Shown here in pieces: positions 1-8,821 of a stretch of 64,000 bases of DNA. The notes beneath the pieces were generated by a model that saw nothing but the letters and a program-made list of their open reading frames with translations, was not told where the DNA came from and made no database searches. The DNA is from CAVRXQ01 sp963838845 (GTDB lineage Bacteria > Actinomycetota > Acidimicrobiia > Acidimicrobiales > Bog-793), in contig CAWISR010000002.1 of the NCBI GenBank assembly GCA_963838845.1, positions 62,001-126,000 on the forward strand, written 5' to 3'. Position 1 is the stretch's first letter. Every line of letters begins with the position of its first letter. Position numbers and translations under genes: made by a program.

Positions 1-81
1 CTTGGTTTCCACGCTCACGTCTTCGTATCGTCGGGTGAACTGAGGCGTTGGTTCGTCGACCTTGGACTCCTCGGGGATTGA
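1..81 (+). CDS. C-terminal end of an unidentified protein (partial)
   Basis: Frame 1 is open from the left edge to a TGA at 79-81 and encodes 26 residues ending in RRWFVDLGLLGD. The composition looks like the tail of a real protein and the position suits a gene running in from the left. The fragment is too short to assign a family, and chance openness over 26 codons cannot be excluded. Confidence 0.3.
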   Translation, partial: LGFHAHVFVSSGELRRWFVDLGLLGD

Positions 82-196
82 ACATCGCCCGCGTAGCGTC
101 TCGATGAATCGCCGACGTTGACGGAGTCTGGCCGCCGGCGCGAGGATCCGATCGATTCGTGGGCAGTTGAGAAATCTCCAGCTCCGTGTGAACGAA

Positions 197-943
197 ATGA
201 GTACCGACTCCAAAATCTCTCGCATGCACGTGCAATCCTCGGCCTCGAGCGAGCAACTCGGCCTTCAGTTCCCTCATGGGGCCTTCTCGTCGGAGGAAAG
301 CGTCCGTCTTCGCGCGCGAGATCGCGGGAATGTTCAGTCGAGCCCTGTTCCCTGGTGGGCGGTCGTCGCGGCTGGCGCTGCGCCAGCACTTCTCACTGGC
401 GGCTTCGTCACCGCCGCTGCGCTCCAACCGGCCTCGTACAGCCCTGTTCGCGACACGATCAGCGCGCTTGCAGCACGAGGTGCGACCGATCCCTGGATCA
501 TGACGACCGCGTTGGGAGCTCTGGGCATTTGCTACCTGCTGACCGCATTGGGGCTTCGGCCCGCTCGGCGTGATGGGCGCGTTGCCCTCGGCTGCGGAGG
601 GGTCGCGACAATGTGCATCGCGTCATTTCATCAGCCACAGCACGGTTATTCGGTCTCCCACGAGGCGGCCGTCGTCGCAGCGTGTGTGGCGATGTGTGCA
701 TGGCCGGTACTCGGCGCGCAGAAACGGCATTGGGCGCCGTTGCTGACCCTTCCTGCGAGCGTCGCGGCGACCGTGGCCATGCTCGGGCTCACGATGTGGT
801 TCGCGCTTGAACAACATCAAGCTGAACTCGGCCTGGCCGAGCGGTGCGCCGCCGTTGCGATGGCGCTCTGGCTTCTGCCTGTGGCCCTCACCACCCGGTG
901 GGCTCTCGCGCCAGGCAAGTCGCCGGGATCACCGAAGCGTTGA
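197..943 (+). CDS. DUF998 family integral membrane protein
   Basis: This encodes about 248 residues. A hydrophilic N-terminus of roughly 55 residues is followed by about six hydrophobic segments. The motif SPVRDTISALAARGA after the first membrane helix is typical of DUF998 proteins, whose function is unknown. The ATG at 197 was chosen over an in-frame TTG at 167; neither has a clear Shine-Dalgarno sequence and the N-terminus may be shorter still. It converges on the cyclase-ATPase gene that ends at 1031. Confidence 0.6.
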   Translation: MSTDSKISRMHVQSSASSEQLGLQFPHGAFSSEESVRLRARDRGNVQSSPVPWWAVVAAGAAPALLTGGFVTAAALQPASYSPVRDTISALAARGATDPWIMTTALGALGICYLLTALGLRPARRDGRVALGCGGVATMCIASFHQPQHGYSVSHEAAVVAACVAMCAWPVLGAQKRHWAPLLTLPASVAATVAMLGLTMWFALEQHQAELGLAERCAAVAMALWLLPVALTTRWALAPGKSPGSPKR

Positions 944-1030
944 ACCCCCCGCCGAGTGCCTTCCAGTTCATCGGAGGCGACGGCGCGCGACGATCGCTCG
1001 ACCGCTGATCAGGCGCTTCGTCTCCGGCGC

Positions 1031-4000
1031 TCAGTCGCGAGCGTCCGGAGCTGTCGGAACCTGTGGCTTCAGCGCTCGGTCAACGCGATCTCGCCACGGT
1101 CGGGCAAGCAGTGCATCGAAAATCCCTCCCGCCTCGAACAGGAGCGAATTGGCGGCACTCGTCCGTGACCGTGCAACGAGCCACTCTCCGTGCTCCAGCA
1201 ACGTAACGGCGAGGTAGAAGGGCGCACCGATCTCGCGGAGCAGCGCCTCGGCGTCACCGAAGAGTCGATCCGGCCGTTCGCCTTCGTCCGTGAAGTCGAG
1301 GATGGCCCGGAAGCGGGAGGATTGAGCGGTAAGAAACGGGGTTGTCTCGCCCGCGCGCAAGCTCTCGATCCGCTGAAGCAGCTCGTTTGCTTTGTCGGTG
1401 TCGCCGATTCCGATCGCTGCTTCGATCGCTGCCATGATTCCGAGTTTGGAGCCGGAGAGGCGAAAATCTCCGAACTCGTCCACGGCTTCGAGCGCGCTTT
1501 CTGCGGTGGTGAGGGCCGCCTCGGTGGAGCCCTCGGCTGCGAGCAGCGAGGCGAGGCAGGACAAGTGGAGAATTCGCAATTGGAGATCCGGTGACTCCGC
1601 GCGGGTCGAAACGGCATCGATCAGCTCGCGGGCGCGAACGAGATCGCCTTGGTGGCCGCGCACGAGAGCCGCGTAGACGGTTTCCCCCGCGTCTCCCGGC
1701 AGCTGATCGATCTCCAAAGCTCGCTCGAGGAGTTCTTCCCATTGGCCGGCGAAATACATGGGGATGAGAGTCGTTGCGAGCAACGCCGTCTCCCAATTCT
1801 TGCTGCCGGTCCTGCCGGCGAGTTCGAGGCCCGCTCGGCTGAGCGCAAGTGACTCGGTATATCGGTCCTCGTATTCCAAAAACGTGGTCGCATTGTTGTA
1901 TGCCCGCAGTGCCGCTTCGCTGAGCCCGTGGTCCAAAGCGAGCTGCAGCGCGCGATCCATAAGTGCACTCGCCTCATGTCTTCGTCCGAGCGAATTGAGC
2001 AGCACCGCTTTGGAATTCAGCGCCTGAGAGAGTTGCTCTGGTAAGTCGAGTCGCTCAGCGAGATCGAGCGCGAACTCGATGCGGGACGCCGCGCGCTCAC
2101 GCTCGCCCGTGAAGTACAGGACGCGGCCGAGCTGTGCAGCAAGAGCGACGACGTCCGCGTCCATCTCCTCACTGGACAGCACAGCAAAGGCGTGCTCCAT
2201 CCTCGCGATCGCTTCGTCGTGCCGCGCCTCAAAGAGGTCGATCTCCCCAAGTCGAGCGCTGACGCGAGCGCTGGCGTGTGTCCGTCCGGAAGCGTCGAGC
2301 GACTCGATCGCCCTCTCGAAATACGACCGTGCGACCTCGAAATGACCGGCCCACGTCGCCATCTGTCCGGATCGCTCTTGGAGCATCGCGCTCGTCTCGG
2401 TATCGTCCGCCAAGTCGAGCGCCAGTTCGAAATAGTGCCTTGCCTCCTCGGCGGCGGCGAGTGAGGCAGAGCGCTCGCCGGCTCGGATGAGTGCCTCTCG
2501 TGCTTTGGACTTCACCTCGGCCGCATCGGGAGCGTCGGGTGCGAGCTCGTAAGCCTCCAGGAAATGAGAAGCGATGACCTCGACGATCTCTTCGTCTTCA
2601 TTTCCCCATTCCTGTTGTAGGCATGTTGCGACGGCGAGGTGCTTCTCCTTGCGTTGACGTTTCGGAAGAGTCTCGTAGACAACGGCGCGCACGAGGTCCT
2701 GGAGAAAGGTGAACTGCCCACGCTCGGGAGACCGCGGGTCGTTCTGCACACCCAGGACCTCCTTTCTCACGAGCGACGTGAGGAGCTCGTCGAGCGTCGC
2801 CTCTGGGGAACCTGACAAGGTGAGCAGCGACGCTTTCGAGAACGATTTGCCGATGACTGCGGCGTCCTGGAGAAGGCCCTTTTCATTGGGCGCAAGGCCA
2901 TCAAGACGAGCCGCAATGAGCGCTTGCAGGGTCTCGGGCACGTCGAGAGGGCCGATGACACCGACCGGTTGGTAGCTCGAGCCCTCGCGCACAAGAAGGC
3001 CGCGGTCGATCATCATCCTCACGGTCTCAACTGCGTATAAGGGGACACCCTCGGCACGAGCGAGGATCTGGTCGCTGATCTCTTCTGGCAGACCAGGCAC
3101 GAGACCAGTGATGAGGTCGCGCATTGCCTTTTCGGGGAGGGGCTCGAGGTAGATCGAGGTGAAGTTCCTTCGCCCCGCACCCCAACCCGGCCTTCGTTCG
3201 ACGAGATCCGGCCGGGCAAGCGTCAGCACGAAGATCGGATGGTTCTTTGACCAGTCCAACAGGTACTCGATGAAGTCGAGTAACGAGGCGTCGGCCCACT
3301 GCATGTCCTCAAAGGACATGACGACCGGGTAGCGCTCGGACATTCTCTCGAAGAACAGGCGCCACGCCGCGAACAGATCTTCTTTGTCGCGGGCGACTCG
3401 TTCCTCGAGTCCGATCAACTGCGCGAGCCGAGGCTCCACCCACTGCTGCTCGGCGGGATCCGAGACGTGCTCGGCGACGGACGCATGCAGCTTCTCGGCA
3501 GCCGAAGTGGCATCCTCGCTCTCGAGGATGTCCGCGCGGCCCCGTACCATCTCGGCGAGCGCCCAGTAGGCGACGCCTTCGCCGTAGGACAGGCAGCGGC
3601 CGCGGTGCCACCGGAACAGGCTCGAAAGGCCGTCCATGTATTTGTAGAACTCCCAGGCGAGGCGGCTCTTGCCGATGCCGGCCATTCCGGTCACCGAGAC
3701 GAGGTGAGCTCTCGACTCTTCCGCCGAAGCGTGAAAGAGGTCCTTTACGAGGCGGTGCTCTCGGTCGCGACCGACGAACGGCGCTTCGAGCCCCTCAGAT
3801 CTGAGCGCGCCCCCGACACCGGCGACGACACGGAGCGCCTCGAAGAGCCGGACCGGCTCGGACTTGCCCTTGAGCTCACGTTCGCCGACGTCCGCGTACA
3901 CGACCGACGCATCCGTCGCTCGTCGTGTCACCTCATCCACGTAGCAATGACCCGGTGGTGCGGCGGCCTGAATGCGCGACGCCGTGTTCACCCGGTCCCC

Positions 4001-4624
4001 GACCACGAGACCCTCTTCGGGCAGGTCCGTGGTCGCGACCATTCCAGTCACGACTCCGACTCGAGCTTTCAAAACCGCCTTGGCGTGCTCACTCCCGTAG
4101 TTCGCCACCGCCGAGACGAGTTCCAGCCCGGCGCGCACGGCTCGATCGGCGTCGTCTTCGTTCGCTAGGGGCGCACCCCAAACGGCCATGACCGCATCGC
4201 CGATGAACTTCTCGACGACGCCCCCATACCGGGCGATGATCGCCCGCGCGAGGTCGAAGTAACCGGTGAGGAGCTCGCGCACCTCGTCAGGATCGAGTTC
4301 CTCTGAGAGTCCAGTGAAGCCGACCAAGTCGCAGAAGAGAACAGAGACTCGTCGGAGTTCCGTCGTCTGGCTCTGTTGACGAGTTTCGCGTTCCACGACA
4401 ACCGCGGCCTCGGTGTCCTCGGCGCCCAGCGGTGCTCGGTCTCTCTGCGACGATGACTGCGAGACCGGTGGGTTCTCGACCGCGGTCCCGCAGTCAGCAC
4501 AGAACCGTTTACCCGGAACGAGCTCGGAACCGCATGATCGGCATCGGGCGACGAGCGGCTGGCCGCAATCCGCGCAGAAACGCTTGCCCTCGAGAACGTC
4601 ATTTCCACAAGCGGGGCACTGCAT
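1031..4624 (-). CDS. Zinc-ribbon / class III adenylate cyclase / AAA ATPase / TPR regulator
   Basis: This 1197-residue cytoplasmic protein has a modular layout. Residues 1-46 hold four CxxC pairs forming two zinc ribbons. About 92-265 is a class III nucleotide cyclase domain with both metal aspartates (FCDLVGF at about 99; GDAVMAVWG at 143), the substrate-side Lys139, and the transition-state pair in VNTASRIQ. About 280-650 is an AAA/STAND-type ATPase with P-loop GMAGIGKS at 313-320. The rest is TPR-like helical repeats. All catalytic residues are present, so it should make a cyclic nucleotide, presumably cAMP, but the input signal is unknown. The ATG at 4624 has a GGAGGT six bases upstream and begins directly at the zinc ribbon. 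Confidence 0.85.
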   Translation of the reverse strand: MQCPACGNDVLEGKRFCADCGQPLVARCRSCGSELVPGKRFCADCGTAVENPPVSQSSSQRDRAPLGAEDTEAAVVVERETRQQSQTTELRRVSVLFCDLVGFTGLSEELDPDEVRELLTGYFDLARAIIARYGGVVEKFIGDAVMAVWGAPLANEDDADRAVRAGLELVSAVANYGSEHAKAVLKARVGVVTGMVATTDLPEEGLVVGDRVNTASRIQAAAPPGHCYVDEVTRRATDASVVYADVGERELKGKSEPVRLFEALRVVAGVGGALRSEGLEAPFVGRDREHRLVKDLFHASAEESRAHLVSVTGMAGIGKSRLAWEFYKYMDGLSSLFRWHRGRCLSYGEGVAYWALAEMVRGRADILESEDATSAAEKLHASVAEHVSDPAEQQWVEPRLAQLIGLEERVARDKEDLFAAWRLFFERMSERYPVVMSFEDMQWADASLLDFIEYLLDWSKNHPIFVLTLARPDLVERRPGWGAGRRNFTSIYLEPLPEKAMRDLITGLVPGLPEEISDQILARAEGVPLYAVETVRMMIDRGLLVREGSSYQPVGVIGPLDVPETLQALIAARLDGLAPNEKGLLQDAAVIGKSFSKASLLTLSGSPEATLDELLTSLVRKEVLGVQNDPRSPERGQFTFLQDLVRAVVYETLPKRQRKEKHLAVATCLQQEWGNEDEEIVEVIASHFLEAYELAPDAPDAAEVKSKAREALIRAGERSASLAAAEEARHYFELALDLADDTETSAMLQERSGQMATWAGHFEVARSYFERAIESLDASGRTHASARVSARLGEIDLFEARHDEAIARMEHAFAVLSSEEMDADVVALAAQLGRVLYFTGERERAASRIEFALDLAERLDLPEQLSQALNSKAVLLNSLGRRHEASALMDRALQLALDHGLSEAALRAYNNATTFLEYEDRYTESLALSRAGLELAGRTGSKNWETALLATTLIPMYFAGQWEELLERALEIDQLPGDAGETVYAALVRGHQGDLVRARELIDAVSTRAESPDLQLRILHLSCLASLLAAEGSTEAALTTAESALEAVDEFGDFRLSGSKLGIMAAIEAAIGIGDTDKANELLQRIESLRAGETTPFLTAQSSRFRAILDFTDEGERPDRLFGDAEALLREIGAPFYLAVTLLEHGEWLVARSRTSAANSLLFEAGGIFDALLARPWRDRVDRALKPQVPTAPDARD

Positions 4625-4737
4625 CGCTGACCTCCGCTGCGCCACCAAGCGACCCAACCCGAAGAGGCTACGACCTCACGGGAGACGAAGCCGAGGTCGC
4701 GCCGATCGCCGCGCGCGTCGTGGCCAGCAGAGGACGC

Positions 4738-5214
4738 TCAGTTGCCCGCTGGATCACCGGCTCGGACGAGGCCATCCCACGACCAATGCGGGATCCGTAG
4801 ACCTGCAGGCACATCGTCTTCGGAGTGGTGGTAGCTGGACATCGTCGTCGTCGTTGCCCACGCGAAGTAGTCGTGCAGCACTTGTCGGAGCCGCTCGTTG
4901 GCGGCGAGACCGACGTCTTCGAGCGCCTGATCGAAGCAGGCGATCGCGCGACGGTCCATCTCTTCGTGCGGCCCGTTGCCGCTGTGCATCCGCACGACCA
5001 TCGACTCGTCGCCGTACATCTCGGAATACGTCGCAGGACCACCCAAGGCTTCACCCCAATACGCGGCCAGCCGCTCGGTGTGCTCGGGGTGGTACCCGCG
5101 GCGGAAGGCATGGCTCACCACCTCGTCTGCCAAGACCCGTTCATGCCACGCCGCCGCCAAGGCGAGCAGTCCGTCTGCACCACCAGCCGCGCCGTACACC
5201 GTCTCCTCAGTCAT
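4738..5214 (-). CDS. Group II truncated haemoglobin
   Basis: This 158-residue protein shows truncated-globin landmarks: YWGEALGGP followed by YSEMYG, then VRMHSGNG, whose His is the likely proximal haem ligand (F8), and a conserved WSW near the C-terminus typical of group II. Such proteins bind O2 or NO and are linked to oxidative or nitrosative stress defence. The ATG at 5214 gives a family-like N-terminus; a longer frame reaches 5298 but adds non-homologous basic residues. It is followed upstream in the same direction by the UBP zinc-finger gene. Confidence 0.8.
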   Translation of the reverse strand: MTEETVYGAAGGADGLLALAAAWHERVLADEVVSHAFRRGYHPEHTERLAAYWGEALGGPATYSEMYGDESMVVRMHSGNGPHEEMDRRAIACFDQALEDVGLAANERLRQVLHDYFAWATTTTMSSYHHSEDDVPAGLRIPHWSWDGLVRAGDPAGN

Positions 5215-5307
5215 CGGCCCGCCTCTCTCCCACGAAGGTGACAGTCCCCTTGGAACCTTGATCCCGATCCGGGATCCGGCGCCGATTCGGCGCCGCACGG
5301 AGGCTGT

Positions 5308-5604
5308 TTACGGGTGCGACGGTGCGGGCGGCGCGCCCTCGACCTCGAAAAACAGCTCGTCGGCGTAGCACCACCACCAGTCCTCGCCGGGTTCGTAGGA
5401 CCGGATCAGCGGGTGATCATCGTGTGCCCGCCAATGCGCGGTGGCGTGGCGGTTCGGCGAGCTGTCACAGCAGCCAACGTGGCCGCAGCTCATGCACATT
5501 CGTAGGTGGACCCACTGCCCACCGATCTTCAGGCAGTCTTCGCAACCCGTGCTCGAGGGGGTGACGTCGGCGATGGTGTCGAGGTGTCGGCAGGTCTCTT
5601 CCAA
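5308..5604 (-). CDS. UBP-type zinc finger protein
   Basis: This 98-residue protein is essentially one UBP zinc finger, with Cys and His ligands in the order CEDC, CMSCGHVGC, RHATAHW, HDDH. In eukaryotes the fold binds the ubiquitin C-terminus; the bacterial stand-alone proteins have no settled role. A TTG at 5604 (read on the minus strand) was chosen because it lies 6 bases after a strong GAGGAGG ribosome-binding site and gives the usual LEETCRHLDTI opening. The frame also extends to an ATG at 5655 that lacks such a site. Confidence 0.75.
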   Translation of the reverse strand: MEETCRHLDTIADVTPSSTGCEDCLKIGGQWVHLRMCMSCGHVGCCDSSPNRHATAHWRAHDDHPLIRSYEPGEDWWWCYADELFFEVEGAPPAPSHP

Positions 5605-5830
5605 CTGGTTCCTCCTCGGATGTCGCCAGCGATGTATTCCAAACCCGTTTCTCATGACGTTATTGGCGACGCTGCCGGCGCGGTTCGTTTCGGGGCGGCG
5701 CCGACCGCAGAATCCCGAGGGGTGGCCACGGTCGCTCGCCCGGCCGCCACGTGGGCGCCAGTGCTTGCGTTCCCGCGGCGCGTGTCACGCTATGCGGCGT
5801 TCCCACAAGATGAGCTCAGGAGGTCACGCG

Positions 5831-6358
5831 ATGGATGTCGCCGAGGTGTTCGTCGATGCGTTCGGACGCGTCGCGGGTTCGGTGCACAGCGCAGTCGACG
5901 GATTGTCCGAAGACGAACTCGTCGAGCGGGTCGACGATGACGCGAACTCGATCTGCTGGCTGGTGTGGCATCTCAGTCGGGTCGAGGACGACCACGTCGC
6001 GCACGTCGCGGGCACCGAACAGGTCTGGATCGCAGGGGGATGGCACGAACGTTTCGGCCTGCCGTTCGATCCAAGCGACACCGGTTACGGCCATCGCTCG
6101 TCTGACGTGGCCGAGGTGCGGGCACCCGCAGCCCTGCTGCTCGGCTACTTCGACGCCGTCAATGACGCGGCGCTCGGCTATGTATCCGCGCTCACTGCGG
6201 AAGACTTGGAGCGCGTCGTCGACCGACGATGGGACCCGCCGGTGACCCTCGGTGTGCGGCTTGTCAGCGTGATCGGGGATGCTCTCGCCCACGTTGGCCA
6301 GGCCGAGTTCGTGCGGGGCGTTGTGGTACGGCGCGGCACGGGACCACAAGGTCGGTGA
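5831..6358 (+). CDS. DinB / DUF664-like protein
   Basis: This 175-residue all-alpha protein has WLVWHLSRVEDDHVAHV in the first half and LAHVGQAEFVRG near the end. The spaced His residues match the metal-binding triad of the DinB/DUF664 four-helix bundle, which in actinobacteria often acts as a thiol transferase or isomerase using mycothiol. The substrate is not predictable. The start is decided by AGGAGG at 5818-5823, 7 bases before the ATG. The frame is open further upstream but overlaps the UBP gene on the other strand. Confidence 0.75.
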   Translation: MDVAEVFVDAFGRVAGSVHSAVDGLSEDELVERVDDDANSICWLVWHLSRVEDDHVAHVAGTEQVWIAGGWHERFGLPFDPSDTGYGHRSSDVAEVRAPAALLLGYFDAVNDAALGYVSALTAEDLERVVDRRWDPPVTLGVRLVSVIGDALAHVGQAEFVRGVVVRRGTGPQGR

Positions 6359-6493
6359 CGTGACCGGCGCCACCGGGTTCCGATCGCCGCCGGACGACCT
6401 GCGATCACGCCGATGTGCGCGCGAAGACCCGGTTGGGGTGCCGGCCCGACGCCTTCCGACGGTCCGCTGTTTCCGACCAACCCGTCGCTTGCC

Positions 6494-7048
6494 GTGAGCG
6501 CATCTGGGGGCATCTTCGAGATCGGCACGCTCCGAACGGTACCGGCACGTGTTCGAATTGATCTGCTCGCACGGTCGACCCTGCGCTTCCTCGAGGCCGC
6601 CGGACTCCTCGACGATGTCGGTGTCGTCGAAATCGATCCTGAGCTTTCGAATACCGCCGACACGCAGCGCGCCTACGACGTCCCGCCGGCGCTCCTCGTG
6701 AACTGCGTCATCGTTGGAGGAAAGCGCGAAGGAATGGAACGCTTCGCTGCCTGCGCGGTGCTCGCGACGACACGCGCCGATGTGAACGGGAAGGTCCGTC
6801 GGGTTCTCGACGTGCGCAAGGCGTCGTTCCTCGAAACCGGCCGTGCTGTGGCGCTGACGCAAATGGAATTCGGAGCGATCACACCGATCGGACTACCGGA
6901 CTCCTGGCCGGTGCTCGTCGACGAGCGTGTCGTTCACTCGGGCGCCGTCCTGCTCGGCTCGGGCGTGCGCCATTCCAAGCTCGTGCTCGAGGGCGCCCTG
7001 CTGGGACGGGTGGCGAACGTCCAGGTCGTCGAGGAGCTCGGCCGGTAA
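6494..7048 (+). CDS. YbaK/EbsC (prolyl-tRNA editing) domain protein
   Basis: About 184 residues from a GTG start; an ATG at 6413 would add 27 residues unlike the family. The core FEIGTLRTVPA, the run of basic residues around GKREGMERFAA, and FGAITPIGLPDSWPVLVDE match the YbaK/ProX trans-editing fold that hydrolyses mis-acylated tRNA or other aminoacyl esters. The Gly-Leu-Pro segment is the most diagnostic part. The specific tRNA and amino acid cannot be told from sequence. It appears to be a single gene; no clear ribosome-binding site precedes either start. Confidence 0.65.
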   Translation: MSASGGIFEIGTLRTVPARVRIDLLARSTLRFLEAAGLLDDVGVVEIDPELSNTADTQRAYDVPPALLVNCVIVGGKREGMERFAACAVLATTRADVNGKVRRVLDVRKASFLETGRAVALTQMEFGAITPIGLPDSWPVLVDERVVHSGAVLLGSGVRHSKLVLEGALLGRVANVQVVEELGR

Positions 7049-7107
7049 GCGACACCCCTGGTGGACTCGATCTCCCCGCTCACACCGCTGCTACCGGGAC
7101 GCCCCGT

Positions 7108-7596
7108 TCAGGATTCGAGGTTCGTTGCGACCTGGCGCAGGAAGGACCGCACCGTCGACTGCGCCACGTGGTGGAGCACCGCCCGGTCGAGATCGGCTCC
7201 GAAGTCGCCGAGCGGTGGGGTGTATGTCGCCGAGAGCGTGAGCCGGCACGACTCGGCGCCAACGGGGGCGAGCTCGAGATCGCCGTCGAGCACGGGGAAA
7301 AGCCCCGGCCTTTGCGCGTCCTCCCACGTCAGCGAGATCACGCTCGCCTCGCCGCGATAGCGGGTGCCCCGAATTCGCACTCGGACCTCCCGGGCGATGC
7401 GACCCCGACCCCAGGCGGGACCGAGGCGTATGCGGAGCGCCTCGCCCTCGTGCTCGGCGGTATTCGCGAACGGGGCGAGCCAGCCGCCGCCGGCGAGGAA
7501 CCGTCGCTCGATCGCCGCCTGCCGCACGGGCACGTCGACGTAATCCTCAAGGAAGATCGCCTGACGGACCGGCCGGGTGATGCGTTGACCTACCAC
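7108..7596 (-). CDS. SRPBCC (START-like) ligand-binding protein
   Basis: This 162-residue protein opens with LEDYVDVPVRQAAIERRFL, typical of the first strand and helix of an SRPBCC fold, and ends in a long amphipathic helix (AQSTVRSFLRQVATNL). It has no signal peptide or membrane segment. SRPBCC proteins bind hydrophobic ligands, and this member is uncharacterised. The GTG start at 7596 is supported by TACGTT lying exactly 6 bases upstream, a leaderless-type promoter signal annotated separately. Confidence 0.6.
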   Translation of the reverse strand: MVGQRITRPVRQAIFLEDYVDVPVRQAAIERRFLAGGGWLAPFANTAEHEGEALRIRLGPAWGRGRIAREVRVRIRGTRYRGEASVISLTWEDAQRPGLFPVLDGDLELAPVGAESCRLTLSATYTPPLGDFGADLDRAVLHHVAQSTVRSFLRQVATNLES

Positions 7597-7602
7597 CGCG
7601 GA

Positions 7603-7608
7603 AACGTA
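7603..7608 (-). promoter_or_regulatory. -10 element of a leaderless transcript
   Basis: Read on the minus strand the hexamer is TACGTT, followed by six bases and then the GTG of the SRPBCC gene. This is the TANNNT-N6-start layout of actinobacterial leaderless mRNAs. No convincing -35 hexamer is visible. Confidence 0.5.
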
Positions 7609-7732
7609 CGTTTATCGAGGTCCAACCCCTAGGGCCGAATGACCTCGCGAAGGCGGGGCCGATGTCATGCTTCCTCGGGCGCGCGACGTTTGCCCTGCGT
7701 GCGGGGGTAGGTCCTCCCGAAAGCGCGGTACC

Positions 7733-8341
7733 TCAGTGGTGTTCTGCTTCGCTTCCTGACGCGAGTCCCTCGATGGCCGTCACGGTGCGCAGATTGCGAA
7801 TCGTGACCGGTGCCGAGAGCCGGTTCACCCTGTTGGGCAGCTTCGCTCTCCCGACCCCGTCCGGCAGGTACAAGAAGCACTCCCTTCCCGCGACGACGGC
7901 GCGTTCTTCGCCGGCGTCGAACGACACGATCGCGTTCACCTCGGCGGCTGAGGGAGGCGACTTGAAGAATCCCACGTGGACCGCCCGATGGGCGCTCGCG
8001 GGAAACGGGATCGACGAGATGACGTGCCGCAGCTCGGCTGATGAACGGAGGATGACGGCGGAGCGGAGCCCGAAATCTTCGACGAGCGCCCGCTCCACGC
8101 GGTCGACGAAGTTTGCCGGTGCGAGCTTTGGCGGTTCGTAGATGACATTGCCGCTTTGGATGTACGTACGGACATCGTGGGCACCGAGACGTTCGAAGAG
8201 CGCACACAACTCCGTCATCGGCACCGACCGTCCGCCGACATTGACAGCGCGCGAAAAACGCGACCGAAGTGGACATCCGCCTCTCGAGGCAACTCGCGCA
8301 ATGCGACGCGAATGTTCTGACGACGTGTGGGCTGCACTCAT
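7733..8341 (-). CDS. DUF1697 family protein
   Basis: This 202-residue protein has the family landmarks FSRAVNVGGRSVPM (normally LRAINVGG), VRTYIQSGNVIYE, and FLYLPDGVGRAKL near the C-terminus. DUF1697 proteins are small soluble proteins without known activity. The ATG at 8341 has GGAGGG 7 bases upstream. The first about 23 residues are unusually basic compared with the family, which normally starts just before the RAVNVGG motif, so the N-terminus may be extended or altered here. Confidence 0.7.
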   Translation of the reverse strand: MSAAHTSSEHSRRIARVASRGGCPLRSRFSRAVNVGGRSVPMTELCALFERLGAHDVRTYIQSGNVIYEPPKLAPANFVDRVERALVEDFGLRSAVILRSSAELRHVISSIPFPASAHRAVHVGFFKSPPSAAEVNAIVSFDAGEERAVVAGRECFLYLPDGVGRAKLPNRVNRLSAPVTIRNLRTVTAIEGLASGSEAEHH

Positions 8342-8499
8342 GGTACGCCCTCCAGCAGTCCGAGGAAGAGTGATTCACCGTGCCTCGCTCGTCGGGTGGG
8401 CTCATCGCGACCGAGCTCACCGCGCTCGTCGCTCCTCAGCCGGCGGGCGACGGGTCTTTACTCCGAGTGAGGAGTGCCGCCTGCTCGACCGGATCGCCG

Positions 8500-8505
8500 T
8501 AGCCT
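8500..8505 (+). promoter_or_regulatory. -10 element of a leaderless transcript
   Basis: TAGCCT lies exactly six bases before the GTG at 8512, matching the leaderless TANNNT-N6-start pattern seen at several other genes in this window. Confidence 0.5.
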
Positions 8506-8511
8506 GGTGGT

Positions 8512-8802
8512 GTGCGGATCGTCGCCGAGTCGAACGTGCGTGAATACCTCGCCGACCGAGGAGGCGTCGTCACGGTGGCCGCGCATTCCCAGCGCTGCTG
8601 CACGGGCGCGCTCACGACACTCGCTGTCAAGACTGCGGCGCCGGACGACCCGGCGCGTTATGAGCGCTTCGAGGACGAGGGAATCATCGTCTACTACTCA
8701 TCGCCCCGCGGCGCGCACCCCGACGAGCTCGTCTTCAAGCTAAAAGGCTCGCGTCGCCCGCGGCTCGAGGCGCTCTGGGACGGCTGCGCGTACGCGATCT
8801 GA
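8512..8802 (+). CDS. Small Cys-Cys motif protein (CC/Se-motif-like)
   Basis: This 96-residue protein begins with MRIVAESNVREYLADRGG and carries adjacent cysteines in SQRCCTGALTT. The N-terminal helix-strand layout and the vicinal CC recall the CC/Se motif family, whose selenoprotein members replace the second Cys by Sec; here both are ordinary cysteines. It could be a redox or metal-binding protein, but no function is established. The GTG start is supported by a leaderless promoter signal. It lies tail to tail with the ABC permease ending at 8822. Confidence 0.55.
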   Translation: MRIVAESNVREYLADRGGVVTVAAHSQRCCTGALTTLAVKTAAPDDPARYERFEDEGIIVYYSSPRGAHPDELVFKLKGSRRPRLEALWDGCAYAI

Positions 8803-8821
8803 ACGGATTCGTCGGCAACAC

